Part shown: positions 16,628-24,145 of the stretch, piece after piece
Position numbering within the stretch: the stretch's first letter is position 1
Layout of the letters: each line of letters starts with the position of its first letter
From: Brachybacterium sacelli
GTDB lineage: Bacteria; Actinomycetota; Actinomycetes; Actinomycetales; Dermabacteraceae
DNA: 64,000 bases
NCBI RefSeq assembly: GCF_017876545.1
Contig: NZ_JAGIOD010000001.1
Span: forward strand, 2,108,001-2,172,000
Direction: 5' to 3'
The notes under the pieces: generated by a model
The model's database searches: none
What the model was told of the DNA's origin: nothing
The model's input: only the letters and a program-made list of their open reading frames with translations
Made by a program: the position numbers and the translations under genes

Positions 16628-17130
16628 CGATCCCTCTCCTCGCCGGCGGCGAGCTCTCCTAGATAGCGGTGCAGGGTGCGTCGGTCGATGGGGCCGACGG
16701 GATGACCCTCGGCGTCGGGGTGGCGGGCCTGGCCGATCACCCGGGTCAATCCGTCGCTGAGCGGTGGCGCACCGGTGTCGTGGGCGCGTTCGTCGGCGAT
16801 GTCGCCGAGGGTGCGGGCCAGGGCGCGCGAGGTCATGCGGCGCGACGGCTGAGCTCCGTGCAGGAGGTCCTCGAGGCGGCGCACCCGCATGTCCCGGGAG
16901 TGGGGGAGGGCATAGTCGACGTCCAGGTCCAGCTCGGGGGCGTCCAGCTGGTCGGCGCGCGCCGCGCCGGAGCGGGTGATCCACCAGATCGTCCCGCCCA
17001 CCAGGCCCAGGACGATCGGCACCGGCAGCGGGATCAGCAGATCGAACAGGGCGAAGCCCCCGACCGCTGCGAGGGCGATGCCGACGCAGACCCCCAGGCG
17101 CCACAGCAGGGGCAGCAGGTCCCGGATCAT
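16624..17130 (-). CDS. Hypothetical two-TM protein of the MoxR operon
   Basis: A 168-residue protein with two N-terminal membrane segments (LLWRLGVCVGIALAAVGGFA and PLPVPIVLGLVGGTIWWI) and a hydrophilic, Arg/His-rich cytoplasmic domain of about 115 residues. No family is recognised with confidence. It has 4-bp overlaps on both sides (DUF4129 gene before, moxR after). It is likely a membrane component of the same system. Confidence 0.75.
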   Translation of the reverse strand: MIRDLLPLLWRLGVCVGIALAAVGGFALFDLLIPLPVPIVLGLVGGTIWWITRSGAARADQLDAPELDLDVDYALPHSRDMRVRRLEDLLHGAQPSRRMTSRALARTLGDIADERAHDTGAPPLSDGLTRVIGQARHPDAEGHPVGPIDRRTLHRYLGELAAGEERDR

Positions 17131-17876
17131 CGCGCGTCCTCGTCTATCCGGGCGTCGAGGCCGGCGGTGAGCCGGTCGAGCAGCGCGATCGCCTCCTCGC
17201 GATCGGGCTCCGCGAGCGGCTGGGCGTCGAACAGCGCCCGACGGTACAGATGGGCGAGCCGGTCCAGCGCGGACCGATCGAGCTGCAGGGTCGCCAGCAC
17301 CGCCACGACGAACTCGAGGGTGGTCTGAGAGGGCCGGCGAGGCACTCCGGCCGCGGCGATGGCCCGCTCGAGAGCCAGCCAGGCCGCGATCACCGCGTCG
17401 TGGGCATCGACCACCGTCGACAAGTGGGCCCGGGCGTCGTCGAAGGCGGCACGGGCCTGGGTGACGGTGAGCTCGTCCTCGTCGGCCTCCCCCGCGATCT
17501 CCTGTCCGGGGCGGGCGAGCCTGCGCATCCGGTACACCACCCAAGCGGTGAGGATCGCGAGGATCACCCCGAGCACCACGAGGGTGGCGATCACCCCGGT
17601 GTTCGGACCGTCCGGGCGCGGGGGCTGCTCCTGGGCGCTGGGAGTGGCCCACACCGGCTCCTCGTACTGCTCGCGCTGGACGAAGCTGGGCAGCTCCTGC
17701 GTGGCCTCGCCGACGTAGACGGGTTCCCCGGCACGCTCGGCGGAGGCGCCGAGGGTGGCCAGACCGATACCGCCGAGGGCCGCGACCAGCAGGAGCACGG
17801 CGAGCACCCGGCGGTGCGCCCCGCCGGACGCCACTGCGGCCTCGGCGCTCCCGCCGCGGGGCTCTCTGCCGCTCAC
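17127..17876 (-). CDS. DUF4129-type membrane protein
   Basis: A 249-residue protein. It has an N-terminal signal-like membrane segment (VLAVLLLVAALGGIGLATLG), an extracytoplasmic Pro/Glu-rich stretch, a second segment (GVIATLVVLGVILAILTAWVV, near residue 95) and a C-terminal helical domain typical of DUF4129 (AWLALERAIAAAGVPRRPSQT ... LAHLYRRALFDA). DUF4129 is a usual member of MoxR/DUF58/transglutaminase clusters. The GTG start at 17876 overlaps the methyltransferase stop (GTGA). Confidence 0.8.
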   Translation of the reverse strand: MSGREPRGGSAEAAVASGGAHRRVLAVLLLVAALGGIGLATLGASAERAGEPVYVGEATQELPSFVQREQYEEPVWATPSAQEQPPRPDGPNTGVIATLVVLGVILAILTAWVVYRMRRLARPGQEIAGEADEDELTVTQARAAFDDARAHLSTVVDAHDAVIAAWLALERAIAAAGVPRRPSQTTLEFVVAVLATLQLDRSALDRLAHLYRRALFDAQPLAEPDREEAIALLDRLTAGLDARIDEDAR

Positions 17877-19150
17877 GGGGTCGCCCCGTCGGGGGTCCCG
17901 AGGTCACCGTGCGGGGACGCGATGATGATGGACTGCTCGCCGGCGACGCGGGTGAGGATCAGGGTCGCCGCCTCGTCGCCGAATCGGCGCGGACGCAGCT
18001 TGCGGCGCAGCTCCTCGGGCTCCACCGCGGTCCCGCGCTTCTTGATCTCGAGCACTCCCAGGCGGTGCTCGCGCAGATACGCGGTGAGGCGCTTGAGGCC
18101 GAAGGGCATCACGTCGCGCACCGTGTACCCGCGGGCGAAGGCCGTGTCGAGCCGACGGTCCCCGGTGAGGTAGGCGATGGTCGGATCGAGCGTGTGCGCC
18201 CCCAGTTCCTCGGCCAGGCGCCCGATGAGGTCCGCGCGGATCACCGCGCCGTCGGGTTCGTAGAGGTGATCGCCCACGGGGCCGGGGTCCGGGTCGCCGG
18301 GGGCGTCCTCACCCCGGTCCAGACGGTGCGCGCCCGTGCGGTCGATGAGCACGGCCGTGGAGGTGACGCCCTCCCTCGCGAGCGGACCGAACCAGGCCGT
18401 GGCCTCGAGGACCTGCCCGTGGAAGGAGAGCCACTGGGTCTCGACGCCCCTCGGCAGGGCGGCGCGGTCGATGCCGGGGCCGAGCTTCGCCCCCAGCGGT
18501 CCTGCCCCGCCGTCACGGCCGAGGCGGTGAGCGAGATCGATGACGGTCGACAGCGGCGGCTCGTACTCCTCGGGATCGTGCAGCCGCCGGGTGCCTCCCC
18601 GGGCGGGCGACCGCCGCGCCGGGTCCAGCCAGACGCCCTCGGTTTCGGTGGGATCGTGGCCCTCGGCCCGGCCCAGCTGCACCGTGGCCGCGGGGAACGA
18701 GCGCAGGTTCATGGTGGCGACGGCGACGGCGAGCGGGTCGCGATCCACCGCCTGCACCCGAAGGCCCAGGCCGGCCAGCGCCATCGCATCGCCCCCGATA
18801 CCGCACCCGAGATCCGCGACCGAGGCCACGTCGGCGCGCTGGAAGCGCTCCGCGTGCATCGCCGCGACCGGCAGGCGGGTCGCCTGCTCGAGGCCGTGCG
18901 GCGTGAACAGCATCGACGAGGCGAACTCGCCGAACTTGTCGGCCGCCCTGGCCCGCAGACGCGACTGCGTCATCACCGCGGAGACCAGCTCCGGGGAATG
19001 ACCGGCCTCGCGCAGTCGGGCGCCCTGGCGCAGGGCGTCCTGCTCGCGATAGGGAGGCAGCGAGTTCAGCAGCTCCCAGCCGGAGCTCTGCAGGACCGGC
19101 TCGAGAGCACGGACCGCGGCATCGGGATCATCGAGGGGGCGCGGAACCAT
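17873..19150 (-). CDS. THUMP-like class I SAM-dependent methyltransferase
   Basis: A 425-residue protein. SAM-binding motif I is VADLGCGIGGDAMALAGLG (near residue 109), with an acidic loop AVDRDPLAV and the motif WLDPARRSPARGGTRR that marks the actinobacterial THUMP-like methyltransferases. The C-terminal part (from about residue 290) is a small domain. The target, probably RNA or protein, is unknown. The start at 19150 is supported by TAGCCT 7 nt upstream and no Shine-Dalgarno. The gene leads the MoxR/DUF58 transcription unit, but functional linkage is unproven. Confidence 0.85.
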   Translation of the reverse strand: MVPRPLDDPDAAVRALEPVLQSSGWELLNSLPPYREQDALRQGARLREAGHSPELVSAVMTQSRLRARAADKFGEFASSMLFTPHGLEQATRLPVAAMHAERFQRADVASVADLGCGIGGDAMALAGLGLRVQAVDRDPLAVAVATMNLRSFPAATVQLGRAEGHDPTETEGVWLDPARRSPARGGTRRLHDPEEYEPPLSTVIDLAHRLGRDGGAGPLGAKLGPGIDRAALPRGVETQWLSFHGQVLEATAWFGPLAREGVTSTAVLIDRTGAHRLDRGEDAPGDPDPGPVGDHLYEPDGAVIRADLIGRLAEELGAHTLDPTIAYLTGDRRLDTAFARGYTVRDVMPFGLKRLTAYLREHRLGVLEIKKRGTAVEPEELRRKLRPRRFGDEAATLILTRVAGEQSIIIASPHGDLGTPDGATP

Positions 19151-19157
19151 GCCGACC

Positions 19158-19163
19158 AGGCTA
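19158..19163 (-). promoter_or_regulatory. -10 box of the methyltransferase operon
   Basis: TAGCCT on the minus strand, 7 nt before the ATG at 19150. It would drive a leaderless transcript through the MoxR/DUF58 genes. Confidence 0.45.
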
Positions 19164-19229
19164 CCCGCTGGACATGTGTCCGGCGTCACCGTTCGGGCGA
19201 GTGGGGGCGCAGGAGGCCTGCTGGTCCGC

Positions 19230-20216
19230 TCAGGCCCCGGCGTCGAGCACGAGCTTGCCGCGGGTGTGGCCGTCCTCGAGCAGACGATGGGCCTGGGCGA
19301 TCTCCGCCAGCGGCAGCACCTGGGAGACCTCGAGGGGGTAGCGGCCCGCCCGGATCCCCTGCACCAGGCGGTCCAGGCGGTCCCGCCCGGGACGGATGCG
19401 CGGCACACGCGCCTCGACCCCCCGTTCGTGCGCCGGGGTGAGGTCCGCCAGCGTCGGCAGGGTGACCACGAGTCCGTTCTCGGCGACGATGTCGAGGCTG
19501 GGCAGGAACGTCGAGTGGTAGTGGGTGTCGAGGACGACGTCGACGCCGCGATCATCGGTCTCGCGCAGGATCTCCGCCTGCCAGTCCTCGGTGTCGTAGG
19601 CGATCGGGGTCGCCCCCAGGTCGCGGATCCGGTCGGCATTGGCCGCGCGGCCGGTCGCCCAGACCTGAGCCGCCCCGGCCTCGAGGGCCATCGGGATCAG
19701 CAGCTGTCCCACCCCGCCGCTGCCGCCATGGACGAGCACGGTCTGCCCGGGAGCGATCCGCGCCGTGTCCTCGATGGTGGCGATCGCGGTCAGCCCCACC
19801 AGGGCCAGGCCCGCCCAGCGGGGGAGATCCTCCTCGGGGATCTCGTCCGGGATGGGGGCGAGCTCATCGGCGCCGATCGCGATGATCTCGGCGGCCACGC
19901 CGCGCGAATCGGCCGGGGCCCGCATGCCGAACACCCGCGTGCCGGCGGTGAGGCCGCGCGATCCGAGCTCGGCGTCGTCCAGGGCCGAGCCCGCGCCGAG
20001 CACCGTGCCGGCCATCTCCCGTCCGGTGCCCGCCGGGAGCCCCAGATCCTCCGCCCGACCGGAGGAGCCGTCGCGGATCTTGTAGTCCAGCGGGTTCAGG
20101 CCCACGTAGGAGACCCGGACCAGGACCTCGTCGGGCCCCGGCTCCGGTGTCGGGGCATCGGAGTGCAGGGTCAGGACCTCGGAGCCGCCGAAGCGGTCGA
20201 AACGGATCTCGCGCAT
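19230..20216 (-). CDS. Medium-chain (zinc-independent) NADPH:quinone reductase-like oxidoreductase
   Basis: A 328-residue MDR enzyme. A GroES-like N-terminal half (YVGLNPLDYKIRDG) is followed by the nucleotide-binding motif LVHGGSGGVGQLL near residue 160 in a Rossmann domain. The catalytic-zinc ligands of alcohol dehydrogenases are absent, which fits quinone or enone reductases. The start at 20216 (MREIRFDRFG) was chosen at the family-typical position, with a CATGAT box 6 nt before it. It is monocistronic and convergent with nothing; the next gene is the upstream methyltransferase operon on the same strand. Confidence 0.88.
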   Translation of the reverse strand: MREIRFDRFGGSEVLTLHSDAPTPEPGPDEVLVRVSYVGLNPLDYKIRDGSSGRAEDLGLPAGTGREMAGTVLGAGSALDDAELGSRGLTAGTRVFGMRAPADSRGVAAEIIAIGADELAPIPDEIPEEDLPRWAGLALVGLTAIATIEDTARIAPGQTVLVHGGSGGVGQLLIPMALEAGAAQVWATGRAANADRIRDLGATPIAYDTEDWQAEILRETDDRGVDVVLDTHYHSTFLPSLDIVAENGLVVTLPTLADLTPAHERGVEARVPRIRPGRDRLDRLVQGIRAGRYPLEVSQVLPLAEIAQAHRLLEDGHTRGKLVLDAGA

Positions 20217-20321
20217 GCTCCCATCATGCACCCGCGGACCCGCCGGTGGGCAGGTGCTCCGCGCACTGTGGATGGGGGATCATGGGCGGGCGCCCCGTCC
20301 GCGCGGACCCCGAGGAGGACC

Positions 20322-21536
20322 ATGACCGTCACCCGTGTCGACCCCTGGCAGTGGCGGAGCCTCCTGCAGCAGGAGATCACGCTGCCGCGCGAGGTCCCGG
20401 AGGTCCCGGTGCACGAGGCCGCAGGGGCCGTGCTGGGCGCCGACGTGCACAGCCCCGAGTCCTTCCCGGCCGTGGCGATCGCCGCCATGGACGGTTTCGC
20501 CGTGCGCCGTGCGGATCTCGCCTCAGGAACGACGACGCTGCCGGTGAGCTCCGAGATCCCCGCCGGGCCCGGGGAGATCGCGGCCCTCGCCCCCGGCACC
20601 GCCGCCCGCATCATGACCGGTGCGCCGATACCCACCGGTGCCGACGCGGTGATCGAGGTCGAGGCCACCGACGCCGACCCCTACGGCCCCGCCCCCGCCA
20701 CGGTCGCCCTCCGCCTTCAGGAGGTGCCAGCTCCGCGCCGCCATGTCCGGGACGTGGGGGAGGAGGTCGCGCGCGGCGACGTGCTCGCCCGGTCCGGGGA
20801 CCGGGTCGGCGGCGGACTGATCGGTCTGGTCCGCGCGCTGGGTCTGGGGACGCTGCCGATCCTCCGACCCCTGCGGGTCGCGGTCGTCGTCACCGGGGAC
20901 GAGCTCGCGGGTGACGACGCCGCCCCGGGCACCGTGCGGGAGTCCAACGGGACGATGCTCGGGGCCGCGCTGGCCGGCGACGGCGTCGAGGCCAGCGCCC
21001 TGCACAGCGGCGATGACCACTCCCAGCTGCGCAGCACCCTCGAGACGGCCGCAGAGCGGTCCGACCTGGTGCTCACCACCGGCGGGATCGGCCACGGCGC
21101 CTTCGACGTGGTCAAGACCCTGTTGGGGGAGCGCGGCAGCGCCACCTCCCGCTTCGAGCACCTCGCCCTGCGCCCCGGCGGTCCGCAGGGCGCCGGTCGT
21201 CTCCCGGACGGCACCCCCGTCATCCACCTCCCCGGCACCCCGGTCGGTGCACTGGTCGGGTACCACCTGTTCGTCCGCCCGCTGCTGCCCGGCGCCGAGG
21301 CCGCTCCGCGCCGGATCCGTCTCGGGGACGCCGACCCGGGAGCGGGTCACGCGCACCGGGGCGGCCTGCACGTGGTGCCCGGCCGACTGGGCCGGGACGC
21401 AGACGGCTCCGAGCGGGTCGAGCTGCTGCCCGGCTGCCGTCTCGCGCCGTACGGGCGGGCCGACGCGATGGTGCTGCGCGAGGCCGACGAGTCCGAGGAA
21501 GGGCCGGACGGAACCGTGCTCGTCCTCGGGCTCTGA
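20322..21536 (+). CDS. Molybdopterin molybdenumtransferase (MoeA paralogue 1)
   Basis: A 404-residue MoeA. It carries MDGFAVRRAD, IMTGAPIPTGADAVIEVE, a TGDEL motif followed by RESNG, TTGGIGHGAFD and a C-terminal beta-barrel domain. MoeA inserts molybdate into adenylated molybdopterin. It differs from the second MoeA in the window at a core loop: LPGTPVGAL here versus FPGNPVSAL there, so the usual Asn is Thr. It lies 10 kb from the Moco cluster and may serve a different subset of enzymes. The ATG is preceded by GAGGAGGA. Confidence 0.88.
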   Translation: MTVTRVDPWQWRSLLQQEITLPREVPEVPVHEAAGAVLGADVHSPESFPAVAIAAMDGFAVRRADLASGTTTLPVSSEIPAGPGEIAALAPGTAARIMTGAPIPTGADAVIEVEATDADPYGPAPATVALRLQEVPAPRRHVRDVGEEVARGDVLARSGDRVGGGLIGLVRALGLGTLPILRPLRVAVVVTGDELAGDDAAPGTVRESNGTMLGAALAGDGVEASALHSGDDHSQLRSTLETAAERSDLVLTTGGIGHGAFDVVKTLLGERGSATSRFEHLALRPGGPQGAGRLPDGTPVIHLPGTPVGALVGYHLFVRPLLPGAEAAPRRIRLGDADPGAGHAHRGGLHVVPGRLGRDADGSERVELLPGCRLAPYGRADAMVLREADESEEGPDGTVLVLGL

Positions 21537-21547
21537 GCCCCCGCCGA

Positions 21548-21553
21548 TATGGT
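21548..21553 (+). promoter_or_regulatory. -10 box of the PH-like membrane protein gene
   Basis: TATGGT lies 7 nt before the ATG at 21561 and includes the last two bases of the alternative upstream ATG (21549), which favours 21561 as the true start. Confidence 0.45.
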
Positions 21554-21560
21554 GGCCGCC

Positions 21561-22223
21561 ATGCACAGCCCCGAGACCGATGCCGGGAACACCCTCGTCC
21601 TGCGCCCCCGCGGTGCGACCGTCCTGAGCATCCTCGTCTGGTGCATCCTCGGGGCGATGGCGCTCGAGGCGGTGCTCGCCGCCGGCGCGCGAGGCCTCGT
21701 CGTGCTCCCGGGGCTCGCGCTGATCTCCGCGCTGATCTGGGCTGTGCTCTGGGCACCGCGGGTCGTGCTGCACGCCCAGGAGGTCGAGGTGCGCAACCTC
21801 CTGCACACCTACCGGCTCCCGTTCCCGCTCATCAGAGCGGTGCGACTGGGAGCGATGCTCCGCTTCGAGTTCACCGACGGCCCGGACAGCCCTCGCACCC
21901 TCACCGCCTGGAACGCGCCCGGCATCCGCAGGGACGTCGGAGCGCTGGGCCGCACCGGCGGCAGGTCCGGCGGGGCGGACCAGCAGCGGCCGACGACGGG
22001 CACCCAGCGACGACGCGCCCTCTCCCAGGGGGAGCGGCTGCGGCGGGACCAGAGCGCCAGCCGCTCGGCCGTCGTGCGCGAGCGCTGGGAGGCCTGGGAC
22101 GAGGCCTCCGCGTCGACGGCGACCCCGGGGCGCGACGTGCGGTACGAGCGCACCCTGAACACGCCCGTGCTCCTCGTGCTCGGCGTGCTGATCGTCGTCA
22201 ACGTCCTCACCCTCGTGCTGTGA
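21561..22223 (+). CDS. PH-like domain membrane protein
   Basis: A 220-residue protein. Two N-terminal membrane segments (ATVLSILVWCILGAMALEAV and VVLPGLALISALIWAVLW) are followed by a bacterial-PH-like segment (EVEVRNLLHTYRLPFPLIRAVRLG), a basic Gln/Arg-rich stretch and a final membrane segment (PVLLVLGVLIVVNVLTLVL). Proteins of this kind are common in actinobacteria with no defined role. ATG 21549 is possible, but 21561 fits the -10 box. It lies 24 bp after moeA. Confidence 0.75.
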   Translation: MHSPETDAGNTLVLRPRGATVLSILVWCILGAMALEAVLAAGARGLVVLPGLALISALIWAVLWAPRVVLHAQEVEVRNLLHTYRLPFPLIRAVRLGAMLRFEFTDGPDSPRTLTAWNAPGIRRDVGALGRTGGRSGGADQQRPTTGTQRRRALSQGERLRRDQSASRSAVVRERWEAWDEASASTATPGRDVRYERTLNTPVLLVLGVLIVVNVLTLVL

Positions 22224-22258
22224 GGGCGCCGAGGAGCGGGATCGGGGCGTCCTGACGC

Positions 22259-22300
22259 ACGGGAGGGCCCGACCGCCTCGAGGCGATCGGGCCCTCCCGT
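22259..22300. terminator. 42-bp palindromic bidirectional terminator
   Basis: A 14-bp perfect arm (ACGGGAGGGCCCGA and its complement) encloses a further 6-bp palindromic pair (CGCCTC/GAGGCG), separated by a single C/A mismatch. It lies between the convergent PH-like and binding-protein genes. There is no clear U-tract, as is common in high-GC terminators. Confidence 0.75.
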
Positions 22301-22380
22301 CGTGTAGCGGTGCCGGAGCTCAGGCTCAGGCCTTGTCGAATCGCCTGGTCTCCTGCCGTTCGTTCCTCACAGCACGTCGA

Positions 22381-24114
22381 TCAGGCCTTCACACCCACCG
22401 TGGTCCAGTCGAAGCTCTGGAACTGCGAGGCGCCGTAGTTCACGATCCCGTCCTTGACGCCCACGATGTTCGGGGTCGCGTAGAACGGGATGATCGCGAA
22501 GGACTCGGCGATCATCGTCGAGACCTCGTTGGCGAGCTTGTGCTTCTCGTCCTCGTCGAACGCGGCCTTGAGCTGGTTGTCGAGATCGGCCAGGCGCTCG
22601 TCCTCGAAGTTCGTGTGGTTTTGGCCGGAGTCCTTGGGGTAGACCAGGTTCACCGAGTTGGACTCCGGGAACTGGCCACCCACCCACGAGAACGTCACGG
22701 CGTCGAAGTTCTTCGGAGTGATGTACTCATCGAAGTACGCGTCCGAGGGGACCGTCTTGACGCCCACCTTGAAGCCGATCGCGTTGAGGTTGGTGAGCAC
22801 CTGGGCGGCGCGGTCCTCGTTCGACTTGGTGTCGGCCGGGACGATGATCTCGAAGGCGAGCTGCGTGCCGTCCTTCTCGCGGACCTCGCCCTCGCTCGCG
22901 GCCGCCCACCCGGCGTCGTCGAGCAGCTTCTTCGCGGCCTCCGGATCGAACTCGAGGCTGCCGAGGGGCTCGTAGGAGTCCTCGTAGCCCTCCTGCCCCG
23001 GCATGTACACGAAGTTGTTCACCAGCACGATGGGGGCCTCGAGGGGGCCCACCACGGCATTGCCGATCGCGTTGCGGTCGATGCCGCGGGCGATCGCCTC
23101 GCGCACCTTGACGTCCTTGAGGACGCCACCGCCGCCTTCGACATTCATCGTCAGGTGGGTCCAGGTCAGCCCGTTGGTGACCTGGATCGTGGCGTCCTGG
23201 CGACCCTTCGCCTGCGCCAGCTCGTCACCGTTGGCGATCTCGTAGGCATCGAGCTCGCCGTTGGCGAAGGCCGCCGGGGCCTGCGACTGGTCGACCACCT
23301 TCCAGACGATCGTCTCCAGCTTCGGCGCGCGACCCCACCACTTCTCGTTGCGCTTCTGCGTGATGACGCCGCCGCTGGAGTCGATGTCACTGACCACGTA
23401 CGGGCCGTACGACGGGGTGGGCTCGGAGGTGAAGCCCTCGTTGAACGTCTTCGGGTCGGAGGAGACCGCAGCCGGGATGCTCGGGTAGAGCACGGTGATC
23501 CAGTCCGCGAACGGGCTGGCGAACTCGATCTCGCCGGAGAACTCGTCATCGGTCTGACGGATCTCCTTGATCTGGTCCCAGCCGATCGGGGAGACGATGA
23601 GGAACTCCTCGTTCTTCCCGTTGGTGGCCTTCCACAGGGAGATGAGGTCCTCGACGACGATGGGGTCGCCGTTGTCCCAGACCGCGTTCTTGTTGTACGT
23701 GAACGTCACGATCTGCGGATCCTCGCTGGTGAGCTCGGCGCTCTCGATGTAATCCGGGTTGAGCGTCTTCTCGCCCTTCTCCGAGTACAGGATCTCGTGG
23801 CCGTAACCCATCGGCGAGCGGATGTCGGTGAGATCGGCCAGGTTGCCGTCCGTCTGCGCAGAGTTCCAGTTGTTGGGCAGCTGGGAGACCGCGAGGGTGA
23901 GGCTGCCGCCGTCGGCGACGGCGTCGTACTCGGCGACCTCCCACGCGGTGCTGGGGAGCTGGGACTGCTCGTCGGCAGCCTTCTGGTTCTCCTCCTCGGC
24001 GGCCTTCTGCTGCTCCTCGGCGGACTTCTGACCTCCGCAGGCGGACAGCGCGGCGGCGGATCCGACGACGGCCGTGCCACCCAGGAACAGGCGTCGGGTG
24101 CTGGTGATGGTCAT
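22381..24114 (-). CDS. Peptide-type ABC transporter substrate-binding lipoprotein
   Basis: A 577-residue SBP_bac_5 protein. The signal has a twin-arginine motif (STRRLFLGG) and lipobox LSAC. A charged coiled-coil-like spacer (AEEQQKAAEEENQKAADEQ) follows, then the two-lobed binding domain with family-typical YNKNAVWDNGDPIVVEDL. It captures peptides or similar ligands outside the membrane for the permeases encoded upstream. It is the last gene of its operon, 31 bp after the ATPase gene, which is unusual because binding proteins usually come first. The start is ATG 24114 after GGGAGAAC. Confidence 0.93.
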   Translation of the reverse strand: MTITSTRRLFLGGTAVVGSAAALSACGGQKSAEEQQKAAEEENQKAADEQSQLPSTAWEVAEYDAVADGGSLTLAVSQLPNNWNSAQTDGNLADLTDIRSPMGYGHEILYSEKGEKTLNPDYIESAELTSEDPQIVTFTYNKNAVWDNGDPIVVEDLISLWKATNGKNEEFLIVSPIGWDQIKEIRQTDDEFSGEIEFASPFADWITVLYPSIPAAVSSDPKTFNEGFTSEPTPSYGPYVVSDIDSSGGVITQKRNEKWWGRAPKLETIVWKVVDQSQAPAAFANGELDAYEIANGDELAQAKGRQDATIQVTNGLTWTHLTMNVEGGGGVLKDVKVREAIARGIDRNAIGNAVVGPLEAPIVLVNNFVYMPGQEGYEDSYEPLGSLEFDPEAAKKLLDDAGWAAASEGEVREKDGTQLAFEIIVPADTKSNEDRAAQVLTNLNAIGFKVGVKTVPSDAYFDEYITPKNFDAVTFSWVGGQFPESNSVNLVYPKDSGQNHTNFEDERLADLDNQLKAAFDEDEKHKLANEVSTMIAESFAIIPFYATPNIVGVKDGIVNYGASQFQSFDWTTVGVKA

Positions 24115-24145
24115 GATGTTCTCCCTCTTCTTCGTGGGCCCGCCG

